A stretch of 64,000 nt of DNA from Alphaproteobacteria bacterium (GTDB lineage Bacteria > Pseudomonadota > Alphaproteobacteria > UBA8366 > GCA-2717185), in the NCBI GenBank assembly GCA_012103325.1, contig WLWY01000001.1:1634986-1698985 (forward strand), given 5' to 3'. Of this stretch, positions 28,870 to 38,827 are shown one piece after another. The translations under genes were made by a program, and so were the position numbers. Numbering within the stretch: position 1 is the first letter of the stretch; each line of letters begins with the position of its first letter. The notes beneath the pieces are model-generated. The model made no database searches and was not told where the DNA came from. It was given only the letters and a program-made list of their open reading frames with translations.

Positions 28870-29013
28870 GTTCAAGCTCGTAATTCGCCATCGTGTTCAT
28901 GCCGCGAACATACTATGTTCAGACTGTGAACGTCAAGGTTCAATCGATGAACACCATAAGAGTCAGCGGCTTGGCCGGTTGACAGACCGTACCTCAAAGC
29001 GCTAGTTGCGATT

Positions 29014-30279
29014 ATGAACAAGGTTGATAAGACGCAGCCAACAATCGCCGTGATCGGCCTCGGCTATGTCGGGCTTCCCCTGGCGGCAGCATTGGCCCGC
29101 CATTTCGATACTGTCGGGTTCGACGTGAATCCGTCTCGTGTCGCGGCACTCCTTGACGGCAAAGATGGGACGGGTGAAATCGACTCGATGACACTCGCTG
29201 ATAGCAGCCTGACGTTTAGTAGCGATGCAGCGGCGATCCAGGGTCGGGACATTTATATCGTCGCCGTTCCGACACCTGTCGATGATGCGAAACGGCCCGA
29301 TTTGAGCGCTGTCGAAGGGGCGGCCCGGACTGTCGGGGCGGCAATGGCACCCGGTGCCGTCGTCGTTTTCGAAAGCACCGTCTATCCAGGCGTGACGGAA
29401 GATGTGTGCGGCCCGGTGTTGGCAAAGGCGTCCGGCCTGCTGTGCGGCCGTGATTTCTTCCTGGGTTACTCCCCGGAACGGATCAATCCCGGCGACCGGG
29501 CACATCGGATTGACAACATCACAAAGGTCGTCGCTGGACAGACAGCCGACATAGCGGGGCAGCTTGCCGACATGTATGGACGGATAAACGGCGGCGATGT
29601 TTTCGTTGCCGCCGATATCCGCACTGCGGAGGCGGCCAAGGTCATCGAGAATGCGCAGCGCGATATCAACATCGCGTTCATCAATGAAGTCGCCATGATC
29701 TTCGACCGCATGGGCTTGTCGACGGAAGATGTGCTCGCGGCCGCGGCGACGAAGTGGAATTTCCTCGATTTCAAACCCGGGCTGGTCGGCGGGCATTGCA
29801 TCGGTGTCGACCCCTATTACCTGGCCCATGCGGCGCAGGCGATGAACCACGAGCCGGAAATCATTCTGTCGGGCCGGCGCATCAACGATGGCATGAGTCG
29901 CTATGTCGCCGATAGGATCGCTGCCCAGCTTGATGGGCCGTCCCGTATTTTGGTGCTCGGCCTGACTTTCAAGGAAAATGTCCCGGATCTGCGCAATTCC
30001 CAGATCCCCGATATTGTGAAGCATTTGGCTGCAGCGGGCCATGACGTCGCAGTGCATGATCCACTCGCCGATGCCTGTGACGCACGGACCCTCTACGGCA
30101 TCGAATTACTGGATATACTTGGAACCGCTTACGATGGTGTCGTCGGCGCGGTCGCGCATAATGCTTATAGCGATATCAATCTGTCAGACATCGTTGTTCC
30201 CGGTGGGCTTGTTGCTGACGTAAAAGGGCTGTGGCGCGACCGGACCAAGGGGGACGGGTTCCGGTACTGGTCGTTTTAG
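29014..30279 (+). CDS. Nucleotide-sugar dehydrogenase (TviB/WbpO-like)
   Basis: 421 residues. The NAD-binding IAVIGLGYVGLPLAAALARHF is near residue 12. The central linker carries AAEAAKVIENAQRDINIAF and NEVAMIFDRMG, the catalytic Cys is in GLVGGHCIGVDPYYL, and the C-terminal domain holds LVLGLTFKENVPDLRNS. It fits enzymes oxidising UDP-GlcNAc or UDP-GalNAc to uronic acids for capsule or O-antigen. The order GGHCIGVDPYY fits the TviB/VipA/WbpO branch. It is divergent from the regulator, 144 bp away, so one control region could serve both. Confidence 0.92.
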   Translation: MNKVDKTQPTIAVIGLGYVGLPLAAALARHFDTVGFDVNPSRVAALLDGKDGTGEIDSMTLADSSLTFSSDAAAIQGRDIYIVAVPTPVDDAKRPDLSAVEGAARTVGAAMAPGAVVVFESTVYPGVTEDVCGPVLAKASGLLCGRDFFLGYSPERINPGDRAHRIDNITKVVAGQTADIAGQLADMYGRINGGDVFVAADIRTAEAAKVIENAQRDINIAFINEVAMIFDRMGLSTEDVLAAAATKWNFLDFKPGLVGGHCIGVDPYYLAHAAQAMNHEPEIILSGRRINDGMSRYVADRIAAQLDGPSRILVLGLTFKENVPDLRNSQIPDIVKHLAAAGHDVAVHDPLADACDARTLYGIELLDILGTAYDGVVGAVAHNAYSDINLSDIVVPGGLVADVKGLWRDRTKGDGFRYWSF

Positions 30280-30310
30280 GGGCGTTTCGTTCTTTGGACC
30301 GTTCGGCCGG

Positions 30311-31306
30311 CTACTCCGGTATCAGCACCGCCGCACCGGTAAGATGGCCGCCGCGCAGGTCCGACAGGGCCTCGTTCGCTTGTGCAAGCGGCAGTGTCGT
30401 TACCGTGGTTTGAACGGGGATGCGGGGCGCCAGCGTAAGAAATTCCTCGCCGTCCTGCCGGGTCAGGTTGGCAACGGAGATGATACGCCGCTCACGCCAC
30501 AAAATGTCGTAGGGGAAGCTTGGGATGTCACTCATGTGGATGCCGGCGCACACAACCGTCCCGCCGGGCACAAGCGCCCGTAGCGCCAACGGCACCAATG
30601 CACCTACGGGCGCGAAAAGTATCGCGGCGTCGAGTGGCTCCGGCGACGCGTCGTCCGAGCTTCCGGCCCAGATGGCGCCCAGCCCGCGGGCGAAGTCTTG
30701 GGCGTCTGTGTCGCCGGGGCGGGTGAAGGCATAAACCTGTCGGCCTTGGTGCTGGGCGACTTGCGCTACGATATGCGCGGCCGCACCGAAGCCGTATATG
30801 CCTAATTTCCCGGCATCTCCTGCCATCGTCAGCGCGCGATAGCCGATTAGCCCCGCACATAACAGAGGTGCGGCTTCGGCGTTGGAGTAATCGCCATGTA
30901 TTGGGAAACAATAGCGCTCGTCGGCAACCGTGTAGTCGCTGTAGCCGCCATCGATCTGGTAACCGGTGAAACGGGCAGCTTCGCAGAGGTTCTCTCGTCC
31001 GGATTTACAATAACCGCATGTGCCGCAGGTGAAGCCGAGCCAGGGGACGCCGACCCTTTGCCCGGACTTGAACCGGTCTACGCTGGCGCCGGTCTCCACA
31101 ATAGTTCCGACGATTTCATGGCCGGGGATGACGGAGGTCTTCGGATCTGGCAATTCACCATCGACCAGGTGCAGATCGGTGCGGCAGACACCACAGGCAT
31201 GCACCTTGATCAGCACCTGACCGGGCGCCGGCTCGGGTCGCGCCACTGTTGCCAACCGCAGCGGCTTATGCGCTGCATCGAACAGCATGGCCCGCATCTG
31301 TGTCAT
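30311..31306 (-). CDS. Zinc-dependent alcohol dehydrogenase (AdhA-like, MDR family)
   Basis: 331 residues. The catalytic zinc site is HACGVCRTDLHLVDG (Cys) with PGHEIVG (His-Glu). The structural zinc lobe is CGTCGYCKSGRENLCEAARF with four Cys. The NAD-binding segment LGIYGFGAAAHIVAQVA follows. It oxidises primary alcohols or reduces aldehydes; substrate is not predictable. AAGGA precedes the ATG by 7 nt and lies inside the end of the upstream heparinase gene, with 3 bp between stop and start, so the two are probably co-transcribed. Confidence 0.9.
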   Translation of the reverse strand: MTQMRAMLFDAAHKPLRLATVARPEPAPGQVLIKVHACGVCRTDLHLVDGELPDPKTSVIPGHEIVGTIVETGASVDRFKSGQRVGVPWLGFTCGTCGYCKSGRENLCEAARFTGYQIDGGYSDYTVADERYCFPIHGDYSNAEAAPLLCAGLIGYRALTMAGDAGKLGIYGFGAAAHIVAQVAQHQGRQVYAFTRPGDTDAQDFARGLGAIWAGSSDDASPEPLDAAILFAPVGALVPLALRALVPGGTVVCAGIHMSDIPSFPYDILWRERRIISVANLTRQDGEEFLTLAPRIPVQTTVTTLPLAQANEALSDLRGGHLTGAAVLIPE

Positions 31307-31309
31307 TCG

Positions 31310-32980
31310 TTATCCTTTGCCGCCCTCACGGCGCAGAGCCCATTTCACCGTCGCGCCATTGCCGTCCGTGCGGCCGGAGAGGATGATTTGTTGCGTGCGT
31401 TTCGCGCCGCCGTCGCCGAAATATATGCTTTCCGCTACATCGAGTTTTGCGCCCCCGGCGCGCAGCCGCCAGCCGGATCCGCCCGGCAGGCGAAGCAAGA
31501 CGGCGGCGCCATTCTGAGCCAGGGACGTGCTCACCGAGGGATGAACGTGGAAGCGGATCGTGAAGGCCCGGTTTTCCGGATTGCCCGCTACACCGTCATG
31601 GCCGTCATGATCGACAGCGGCAAGTGCGTCTTCGCCGCGCAGTTCGTCGCCGGTAGCGGCCATGTATAAACGGCGGTGATGGATCAAACCGAAGGGGCCG
31701 GCATAGCCGTTGTGGCTCGTGGAGAGCCAGATATTGCCGTCCGTCTCTTGGCGGTCCACATGAACGCGCGAGACACGGCGTGTGCCACCACCGATTTCGC
31801 TAGAATTGGTGTCTTCGATTGCCAGTGTGCTGTGCGCGGCGGTAGCCCGCGCGGCGTTGCGCCATTCCGCGCCCGAGGCGATGGCTGGGCCGCAATTCAC
31901 GATCAGGCGTTCCTTGGCGAGGCTGACTTCCAGGCCAAGCGTGCCAGCATGTGTGTGATTGTCCCAGGCCGTCGCGGGAGGGGTACCGCAATCCTCAATC
32001 GCCAGGAGCTTTCCAGCTGAAAGGCGCTCGAAACCGCCGTCCGGCGAACGGGCGGGCGTTTTGCCGCGGCTGCCCGATTGTGCGAGCGCCAGATCGATAA
32101 TCGCCGGGTCGGTTTCGCTACTGTCGTTAAACAGCGCTAAGCTACCATCGCCATGCCGGAACAGCCGGAGCATCGGCGCGACACGGCCGATCGCCGTCGT
32201 TAACGCCGGTAGTGAGTCATGGCGGCTGACGCTTAGCGCCGCCCGCATATCGACCAGATCGCGCAGCAGCGTCAGTTGCCCGGCGGGACTGCGTTCCAGG
32301 TGGCAGCCGTCCGGCGTGATCTGCCGGGGTAGTTCGGTCTCCAGCAGTTTTGTCGCGCGGGCCAGCAATGGCGTTTCGTCCGGAATGCACAAGCCGGCAA
32401 ATAGTAAGCCCTTGATCGCTGAAATCCGCGCCAAGCCGTCGACCTCGCGCCCTGCGATGCGGCCGAGGTGGCGCGCTTGCCGCGCCATGTTTGCCAGAAG
32501 TTGTGACCGGAAGGGATCTGGCGCACTGGCAAAAAACAGCTCGAAATGGGAGATCAAGGCGGTTAGGCGGCGGCCCATGATATCGGCCCGCCAGACGGCG
32601 GCGGACCAACGTTGATTGCGGATTAGCCATTCCGCGGTCAGTTTTCGGGCGTGGCGCCTCGCGTCGTCACCCCCCTTCGTTCGCAGATCGCGCAGCCAAG
32701 TGAATTCGTGCAGCGCATCGCGCAAGTCTTTATCGGTGCTCGTTTCGTCCCATGGTGATCCCTCCGGACGAACCGTTGTGCCCGCGAAGCTATAGGTCCT
32801 GTCAATCATCGCCGCGCCGCGCTTCGCATCGCCGGGCCACGGGTCCGGCGGTGCCGCGGAAAGACGAGTTGGCCGCCGCCGCAGTAAGGTGGAACCATAG
32901 AGAGGGGTCGCGAAAACCATCCCCATCAGACGCCGCTGGGCGGGCGGCCAGGCGGGGTGGTCATGCGAAAGGCCGGTCAT
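31310..32980 (-). CDS. Heparinase II/III family protein
   Basis: 556 residues, no obvious signal peptide. The N-terminal (alpha/alpha) toroid includes PPDPWPGDAKRGAAMIDRTY and the conserved FTWLRDLRTKGGDDAR. The C-terminal beta-sandwich includes AHSTLAIEDTNSSEIGG, whose His is conserved in the family. This clade in alphaproteobacteria usually lies between rpe/rsmB and purH; its substrate is unknown. No ribosome site is seen before ATG 32980; the palindromic element ends 9 nt upstream and may have replaced the original leader. A second Met at residue 19 is an alternative start. Confidence 0.88.
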   Translation of the reverse strand: MTGLSHDHPAWPPAQRRLMGMVFATPLYGSTLLRRRPTRLSAAPPDPWPGDAKRGAAMIDRTYSFAGTTVRPEGSPWDETSTDKDLRDALHEFTWLRDLRTKGGDDARRHARKLTAEWLIRNQRWSAAVWRADIMGRRLTALISHFELFFASAPDPFRSQLLANMARQARHLGRIAGREVDGLARISAIKGLLFAGLCIPDETPLLARATKLLETELPRQITPDGCHLERSPAGQLTLLRDLVDMRAALSVSRHDSLPALTTAIGRVAPMLRLFRHGDGSLALFNDSSETDPAIIDLALAQSGSRGKTPARSPDGGFERLSAGKLLAIEDCGTPPATAWDNHTHAGTLGLEVSLAKERLIVNCGPAIASGAEWRNAARATAAHSTLAIEDTNSSEIGGGTRRVSRVHVDRQETDGNIWLSTSHNGYAGPFGLIHHRRLYMAATGDELRGEDALAAVDHDGHDGVAGNPENRAFTIRFHVHPSVSTSLAQNGAAVLLRLPGGSGWRLRAGGAKLDVAESIYFGDGGAKRTQQIILSGRTDGNGATVKWALRREGGKG

Positions 32981-32989
32981 TGCGTGCTA

Positions 32990-33240
32990 GGAGCCTGTTC
33001 GAGTAATGCTTATGGTCTGCGCCGCGTTCTCAAGGGTTTGGGTTAGGATGGTGCCGCGTGGCGATGCCGGGGGCATCGCGAGCGGTACCGGACGCCATCC
33101 CCAACCCTTGAGAACGCGGCCCTTTGGGTCGGCCGGAGAAACGCGCGTGCTGCGTCGAGGGCGGTTGACGATGTTTCCGGCATCGCCTGCGCTCCCTCTT
33201 CTAACACGCACGTTTCTCCGGCCGACGCAGACCGTAAGCA

Positions 33241-33257
<17 letters not shown>
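32990..33257. repeat. Three-armed palindromic element (MITE-like) between rpe and heparinase gene
   Basis: The ends are a 35-bp inverted repeat with three mismatches (left starts GGAGCCTGTTCGAG, right complement starts GGAGCCTGTCCGAG). Two of the mismatches would be G-U pairs in RNA. Inside are two further hairpins. Arm 1 is 33021-33056 with 33096-33120 (core of 18 perfect bp) and carries its own GCGATGCC/GGCATCGC hairpin at 33061-33079. Arm 2 is 33129-33151 with 33203-33225 (about 22 of 23 bp). The whole would fold as a three-way junction. No clear target duplication is seen. The right end encodes the last five codons and stop of rpe. Confidence 0.85.
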
Positions 33258-33927
<670 letters not shown>

Positions 33928-34013
33928 GATCTCTACCTAGTGCGTTCCCAAATCCGGTGCAAGCGGCAAAGCACAGAAGTTAGCACAGTAACAAATACCA
34001 TGAGATATCCGGG

Positions 34014-35294
34014 CTAATTCCGGCGCAGACGAGATACAAAAAAGCCATCAATTCCACCGCGGTCTTCCCAGAAACAGGGCAAAGTTCGAACATCGCCATC
34101 CGCCGTAATGGCCGATTCGAGGTCGGGAAGTTCGGCTGGTGTCACCGGGTCGCGGGTGAAGGGCGCGCCGGACGCCAATAAGGCATCGATCCGCACTGGT
34201 CCCTCTTCCGGCTGCAGTGAGCAAGTAGCGTAGATGAGCGTCCCGCCGGGCCGCAGCATGTCGGCGGTGCGTATCAGTAACTCGTTCTGCAGGACCGCCA
34301 TCCGGCGCACGTCCGCCGCAGTTTTGAGATGCGCGATGTCGGGCCGCCGGCGGATCGTGCCTGTCGCGGTGCAGGGCGCGTCGAGCAGCACTGCGTCGGC
34401 CAGGGCAGGCGGCGTCCATTTCGTGGCGTCGGCGGAGACCAGATGCGCGCCCAGATGCAGCCGTTGCAGGTTTTCGTTCACACGCTTCAAGCGTGTCGCA
34501 TCCGAGTCGACGGCGAAGACTTCGGCGCCGGCGGCGGCGAGCTGCGCAGTCTTGCCGCCCGGTGCCGCGCAAAGGTCGATCACGGTCTTGCCCGCAACGT
34601 CGCGAATGAGCCGCGCGGGCAGTGCTGCAGCGGCGTCCTGGATCCACCATGCGCCTTCGTCGAAACCGGCTAATGCGCGGACGTCGCCACCGCCGGCGCG
34701 CCGCAGGCTTCCGGTCGGCAGGAGTTCTGCCTCTAGTCGGTCCGCCCACCATTCGGGCCGCTGTTTGGCCGTGATGTCGAGCGGCGGCTCGGTCAGGTGG
34801 GCGGTGGCGATGGATTTTGCCACCTCCGCACCATAAGCCTGCTCCCAGCTCTTCCAGAGCCAGTTCGGCGTATTGAGGCGGCCCGGATTGTCGGCCGGCT
34901 TGGCACCTTCGCGCACCATGCGGCGTAGGACGGCGTTGACGAGGCCCTTATAGGCGCGGTTGCCGGTCGCGTCTGCCGCGTCGACGATGGTCGCAACCGC
35001 CGCGTGGGCCGGCGTCCCTAGAAAGACCAGCTGTGCTGCGCCGAGCCGTAACAGATTGCGTACCGGCGCGACGCGTCCGCGGAGCGGTTTGCGCAGCAAT
35101 GGTGTGATCATGGCGTCGAGTTCGGGCGTGCGGCGCATCACTGTCATCGCTAGCAGCCGGGCGAGCGCACGGTCGCGCGGCTGCAGACCGGAAAGGTCGT
35201 GGTGGATAGCCAAAGCTTCGTCGAAACGACGGCGATGCTGAAATACCGCCAGCAGCAACTCGAACGCGGCGACACGAGGATCGGTGATATTCAC
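34014..35294 (-). CDS. rsmB: 16S rRNA (cytosine-967-C5)-methyltransferase RsmB
   Basis: 426 residues. The N-terminal NusB-like helical domain (about 1-130: AAFELLLAVFQHRRRFDEAL, ALARLLAMTVMRRTPELDAM) precedes an RNA methyltransferase domain. SAM binding is VIDLCAAPGGKTAQLAA, VDSD and SADATKW. The two catalytic Cys are in LLDAPCTATGTIRRRPDI and YATCSLQPEEG. It methylates C967 of 16S rRNA in the cytoplasm. The order htpX-rsmB-rpe-heparinase is one I associate with alphaproteobacteria. The gene is complete with no oddities. Confidence 0.92.
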   Translation of the reverse strand: MNITDPRVAAFELLLAVFQHRRRFDEALAIHHDLSGLQPRDRALARLLAMTVMRRTPELDAMITPLLRKPLRGRVAPVRNLLRLGAAQLVFLGTPAHAAVATIVDAADATGNRAYKGLVNAVLRRMVREGAKPADNPGRLNTPNWLWKSWEQAYGAEVAKSIATAHLTEPPLDITAKQRPEWWADRLEAELLPTGSLRRAGGGDVRALAGFDEGAWWIQDAAAALPARLIRDVAGKTVIDLCAAPGGKTAQLAAAGAEVFAVDSDATRLKRVNENLQRLHLGAHLVSADATKWTPPALADAVLLDAPCTATGTIRRRPDIAHLKTAADVRRMAVLQNELLIRTADMLRPGGTLIYATCSLQPEEGPVRIDALLASGAPFTRDPVTPAELPDLESAITADGDVRTLPCFWEDRGGIDGFFVSRLRRN

Positions 35295-35348
35295 GTGTGG
35301 AGTCCTAGCGGTGCGGACCCATCAGATAAAGTGCTTGTTTCGCGTCTC

Positions 35349-36200
35349 TTAATCCCAAGGGCCTGACGCGCCTGCCATTTCCCGTAATTTTTGCACGCGG
35401 TTCGTGGTGCTGGGATGCGTCGAGAACAGTTTGTCGGCGGCATGCGCGTGCAACGGGTTGACGATGAACATATGCGCCGTCGCCGGATTGCGCTCCGCCG
35501 CGCCGTTGTCGAAGGTGGCGGCACCACGCTCCAGCTTTGTCAGCGCTGAGACCAGCCATAGCGGTTTGCCGCAGATTTCCGCACCGATTCGGTCGGCTTC
35601 GTATTCCCGCGCGCGGCTGATCGCCATTTGCACCAGCATCGCGCCGAGCGGTGCCAGGATCGCGACCGCCAAAACGCCGACGAACCCCAGCGGGCTGTTG
35701 CGGTTGCTACCGAAGAACATCGCGAAGCTCGCCAGCATCGAGAGAGCGCCGGCGAGAGTCGCGGTGATCGTCATGATCAAAGTGTCGCGGTTTTTCACAT
35801 GGGCCAGCTCGTGCGCCATGACGCCGGCGATTTCCTCCTGGCTCAGCGTGCGGATCAGGCCCGTCGTGGCTGCGACCGAGGCATTTTCTGGATTGCGGCC
35901 TGTCGCGAACGCATTCGGCTGGTCGTTCTCCATGATAAAGACCTTCGGCATCGGCATATCGGCGCGCCGGGCCAGTTGCGCCACCAGCCCCACGAGTTGC
36001 GGCGCGGAGCGCTCGTCGACCTGCTGCGCGCCATACATGCGCAGCACCATCTTGTCGGAATTCCAGTACGCGAAAATGTTCATGCCGAACGCAATCGCGA
36101 GAGCGATCAACATGCCGCCTTCGCCGGCGATCATGTAGCCGACGGCGAGAAACAGGCCGGTTAGCCCGGCAAGCAAGAGCGCGGTGCGCGCGTAGTTCAT
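35349..36200 (-). CDS. htpX: Membrane zinc metalloprotease HtpX
   Basis: 283 residues. Two N-terminal helices ([20 protein letters not shown] and [15 protein letters not shown]) precede the zinc motif [16 protein letters not shown] (HExxH), followed by two more helices and the third ligand Glu in [31 protein letters not shown] is characteristic. HtpX degrades misfolded inner-membrane proteins alongside FtsH. It is divergent from the DUF1674 gene. The start MNYARTALL is consistent with homologues. Confidence 0.95.
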   Translation of the reverse strand: MNYARTALLLAGLTGLFLAVGYMIAGEGGMLIALAIAFGMNIFAYWNSDKMVLRMYGAQQVDERSAPQLVGLVAQLARRADMPMPKVFIMENDQPNAFATGRNPENASVAATTGLIRTLSQEEIAGVMAHELAHVKNRDTLIMTITATLAGALSMLASFAMFFGSNRNSPLGFVGVLAVAILAPLGAMLVQMAISRAREYEADRIGAEICGKPLWLVSALTKLERGAATFDNGAAERNPATAHMFIVNPLHAHAADKLFSTHPSTTNRVQKLREMAGASGPWD

Positions 36201-36299
36201 ATTGGCGTTCCTTTCCTCGCGGCTTATATTGCGTTGCAGCAGCCTTGCTTCAAGATACGCGGATGTGTCTCGAAACGGCCAAAAAGGAGTGCCACGGCG

Positions 36300-36560
36300 A
36301 TGACCAGCTTGTTCGAAAAACTGAAGGAAAAAGCGCGTAACCCGCGCAGCGCCGCGGATTCCAAACCACTACCGGTCGACCCTTCAGCAAGAGTCGATGC
36401 CAAACGAATGGCAGAAATGAAGGCTGAGGCGGCCGGCGAGACCGCGCGGGAAAAAGCCGAGGAGCAGGGCGAAGAACCGCAGGAAATCGGTGGCCCCAAG
36501 GGCCTCGAGCCGACTCGCTACGGCGACTGGGAAAAATCGGGCCGCTGCGTCGATTTTTAG
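36300..36560 (+). CDS. DUF1674 protein (SDHAF4-like succinate dehydrogenase assembly factor)
   Basis: 86 residues, charged and probably disordered except for the conserved C-terminus [20 protein letters not shown] followed by RCVDF, the DUF1674 signature. The mitochondrial homologue SDHAF4/Sdh8 binds flavinylated SDH1 and aids assembly of succinate dehydrogenase. AAGGAG lies 12 nt before ATG 36300; I exclude the 22-codon upstream extension because homologues start near [13 protein letters not shown]-like palindrome follows 34 bp downstream. Confidence 0.9.
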   Translation: MTSLFEKLKEKARNPRSAADSKPLPVDPSARVDAKRMAEMKAEAAGETAREKAEEQGEEPQEIGGPKGLEPTRYGDWEKSGRCVDF

Positions 36561-36622
36561 GGTGTATTGGAGTCTTTCGAAACCTGCCGCCGTCCACCCC
36601 CACCTTAGTCCTCCCCCCTCAA

Positions 36623-37780
36623 GGAGACCTCTGCGAAATGGGTAGCAACTTTGTCGAAACGGTGATTCTTTAGAGTGATCGCTATGACGGAGGTCTTGAT
36701 GGGTGAGAAGCGGGTTGGTGAGGGTGGCTTTGCGGATGCGTTTGTGGCGCCGGGTGCGGGTTCGAATAAACGTCTGGAGCGTATCGAAGGTCTTTTCGAC
36801 TGGTCTCGCTTCGAGAAGCTCCTGAAGTCGGTTCGCTCGAAGAAGGGGCGCAGAGGGTATCCGGCGCTGTCGATGTACAAGGCGGTTTTGCTGCAGCAAT
36901 GGTATGGTCTTTCCGACCCGGACCTGGAGGAGGCGTTGGGGGATCGTCTGTCGTTCCGACGGTTCTGCGGGTTCTCGTTGAGCGACGAGACACCGGACGA
37001 GACGACGTTCGTGCGCTTCCGGGCGGCGCTGGCAGAGAGGAAACTGACGGCGAAGCTTCTGGCGGAAACGAACCGGCAGTTGGAGCGTCACGGGCTGATG
37101 CTGAAGACGGGCACACTGATCGATGCCACCCTGATCGAGGCTTCGGTCAGCCGGCCGTCCGGTGTTTCCGGCGAGCGTTCGGCGCTCGATCCGGATGCCG
37201 ATTGGACGCGGCGCGGGCGCACGGCCTATTTCGGGTACAAGGCGCATATCGCCGTCGATCAGGGCTCCGAATTGATCCGCGATGCGATGATGACGTCGGC
37301 CAAAACCTATGAGAGCGAAGTGGCCGACGCGCTGATCCAGGGCGACGAGCGGGCGGTCTATGCTGACAAAGCCTATGAGCACAAGGAGCGCCGCCGGCGC
37401 CTCAAGGCGAGGGGCATCAAGGACCGGATCATGCACCGCAGCCATAAGAACCAACCGGCGCTGCCGCACTGGCAACAGGTCCGCAACCGCCTGATCTCCC
37501 CGATCCGCGCTAATGTCGAGCGCCTGTTCGGAACTCTGAAGCGGTCTTACCGATACCGCCGGGCCCGATACAGGGGGATGCAGAAGAACCAGTCCCACCT
37601 TCATCTCCTGTGCATCGCCATGAACCTGAGACGTGCCGAAACTCTTATGCCCTGACACCGTCCCTTGCCGATCTCGTCAAGAGCGTCCCAAAACCCAACG
37701 CGAAAAACCGCCAAACCTATGCACCAACCTCCAAACCCAACGATTATCTCCGATCCTGAACCCGTTTCGCAGAGGTCTCC
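36623..37780 (+). mobile_element. Complete IS5-family insertion sequence
   Basis: 1158 bp. Terminal inverted repeats of 20 bp differ at one position (left starts GGAGACCTCTGCGAAAT, right complement GGAGACCTCTGCGAAAC). The 4-bp target duplication TCAA lies at 36619-36622 and 37781-37784. It contains one transposase gene with intact DDE residues. Size, target duplication length and transposase place it in the IS5 family. The insertion is in the loop of a REP-like hairpin. Confidence 0.93.
36699..37655 (+). CDS. IS5-family transposase
   Basis: About 318 residues. The N-terminal IS5-type region reads GYPALSMYKAVLLQQWYGLS and DETPDETTFVRFRAALAE. The DDE catalytic residues are Asp in GTLIDATLIEA, Asp in AVYADKAYEH and Glu in IRANVERLFGTLKR, with the following YRYRRARYRGMQKN being the IS5-group Y-(2)-R-type signature. 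The start is taken at 36699 because GGAGG lies 5 nt before it; an ATG at 36684 in the same frame is an alternative. The reading frame is intact, so the element may still be active. Confidence 0.93.
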   Translation: MGEKRVGEGGFADAFVAPGAGSNKRLERIEGLFDWSRFEKLLKSVRSKKGRRGYPALSMYKAVLLQQWYGLSDPDLEEALGDRLSFRRFCGFSLSDETPDETTFVRFRAALAERKLTAKLLAETNRQLERHGLMLKTGTLIDATLIEASVSRPSGVSGERSALDPDADWTRRGRTAYFGYKAHIAVDQGSELIRDAMMTSAKTYESEVADALIQGDERAVYADKAYEHKERRRRLKARGIKDRIMHRSHKNQPALPHWQQVRNRLISPIRANVERLFGTLKRSYRYRRARYRGMQKNQSHLHLLCIAMNLRRAETLMP

Positions 37781-37889
37781 TCAAGGGGGAGGAGATTAAC
37801 CACTAGATCTGTCTAGTTTATCCCTTCCCCCCTTGTGAGGGAAGGTTAGGATGGGGGTACTGAGCTGGCTGTGTGAGCGATTCCTAATA

Positions 37890-38810
37890 TTAGGAACCGG
37901 ATCCGTCAGCGAACGGCCTCAACGCCGCAAAAATTGTCGTATGCGTTGGAGTCGGCACGCCCACTTCCTGGCCAAGACGGTGCACGGCGCCGGAGAGCCA
38001 GGCGGCTTCGAGGCGGCGGCCGCGTTCCAGGTCGACCAGTAGCGAGGCCTTGATCGGCGCGTTGGTGTCGAGCCATTGGGTACAGCTTTGTTCGATGTTG
38101 TCGGGCAGCGCGACACCACGCGCGCGGCCGACGGCGACGGTTTCGGCCAGTGCAGCGTGAAAGGTTTGCCGCATGACCGGGTCCGCGCGAATTTCACCCG
38201 TGGTTTGCCGGGTCATGGCGGTCATGCCGCTATTCGCTGAAAGCAGTACGAATTTCGACCATAGCAATGCTGCCATATCGTCGACGGCGCTGGCGTCCAG
38301 CCCGGCGGCTTTGAAATTCTCCGCCAGCGCTCCGGCACGGTCGCTCGCGGGGCCATCCGGTTCGCCGAATTCGATGCGGGTCAGATCGTTATTACGGCGG
38401 ATGGCGCCGGGCGCTTCGATGGTTGCCGAGATGTAGGTGGCACCACCCAAGGTGCGGCCGTTTCCGACGACCGCTTCGACAATCTCCGGCGCTTCAACGC
38501 CGTTCTGTAGCGTAACGACAATCGAGTCTGGGCCGAGTAGCGGCTTGATTTGCATCGCCGCCGTTTCCGTGTCGTAGAGTTTCACGCACATCAAAACCGC
38601 ATCGACCGGGCCGATAGATGAAACGTCGTCGGTCGCGCTGACGGGATTGAGGGTAAAGTCGCCGTCGCGGTCGTGAATCGTCAACCCGTTGGTCTGCATC
38701 GCAGCGAGATGGTCGCCACGCGCCACGAAGGTGACCTCGTTACCAGCCTGCGCGAGCTGGGCGCCGTAATAACCGCCAACGCCTCCGGCTCCCATGATTG
38801 CAAATCGCAT
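37890..38810 (-). CDS. Ketopantoate reductase family protein (PanE/ApbA-like)
   Basis: 306 residues. NADPH binding is FAIMGAGGVGGYYGAQLAQA at the N-terminus, with VLMCVKLYDTE, TLQNGVEAPE, LWSKFVLLSANSGMTA carrying the catalytic Lys, and HTTIFAAL at the end. The family reduces 2-dehydropantoate to pantoate for CoA; several paralogues act on other 2-keto acids. Its position at the end of an acyl-CoA operon, 17 bp after acetoacetyl-CoA synthetase, suggests a related or catabolic function, so I give no symbol. Confidence 0.85.
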   Translation of the reverse strand: MRFAIMGAGGVGGYYGAQLAQAGNEVTFVARGDHLAAMQTNGLTIHDRDGDFTLNPVSATDDVSSIGPVDAVLMCVKLYDTETAAMQIKPLLGPDSIVVTLQNGVEAPEIVEAVVGNGRTLGGATYISATIEAPGAIRRNNDLTRIEFGEPDGPASDRAGALAENFKAAGLDASAVDDMAALLWSKFVLLSANSGMTAMTRQTTGEIRADPVMRQTFHAALAETVAVGRARGVALPDNIEQSCTQWLDTNAPIKASLLVDLERGRRLEAAWLSGAVHRLGQEVGVPTPTHTTIFAALRPFADGSGS

Positions 38811-38827
38811 TGTTACGGTTCCCTGGA

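Larger units (their letters stand above)
36594..37857. repeat. REP/BIME-like palindromic pair, split by an IS
   Basis: Without the insertion sequence (36623-37780) and one TCAA copy, the flanks join into a 103-bp element of two facing palindromes. Unit 1 is CTCCCCCC-TCAA-GGGGGAG with longer arms. A spacer contains ACTAGA-TCTG-TCTAGT (37802-37817). Unit 2 is CCCTTCCCC...GAGGGAAGG (37819-37857). The outer ends also mirror each other (CCCCCACCTTAG against TTAGGATGGGGG). It lies between convergent gene 3' ends, a usual REP position. Confidence 0.75.
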
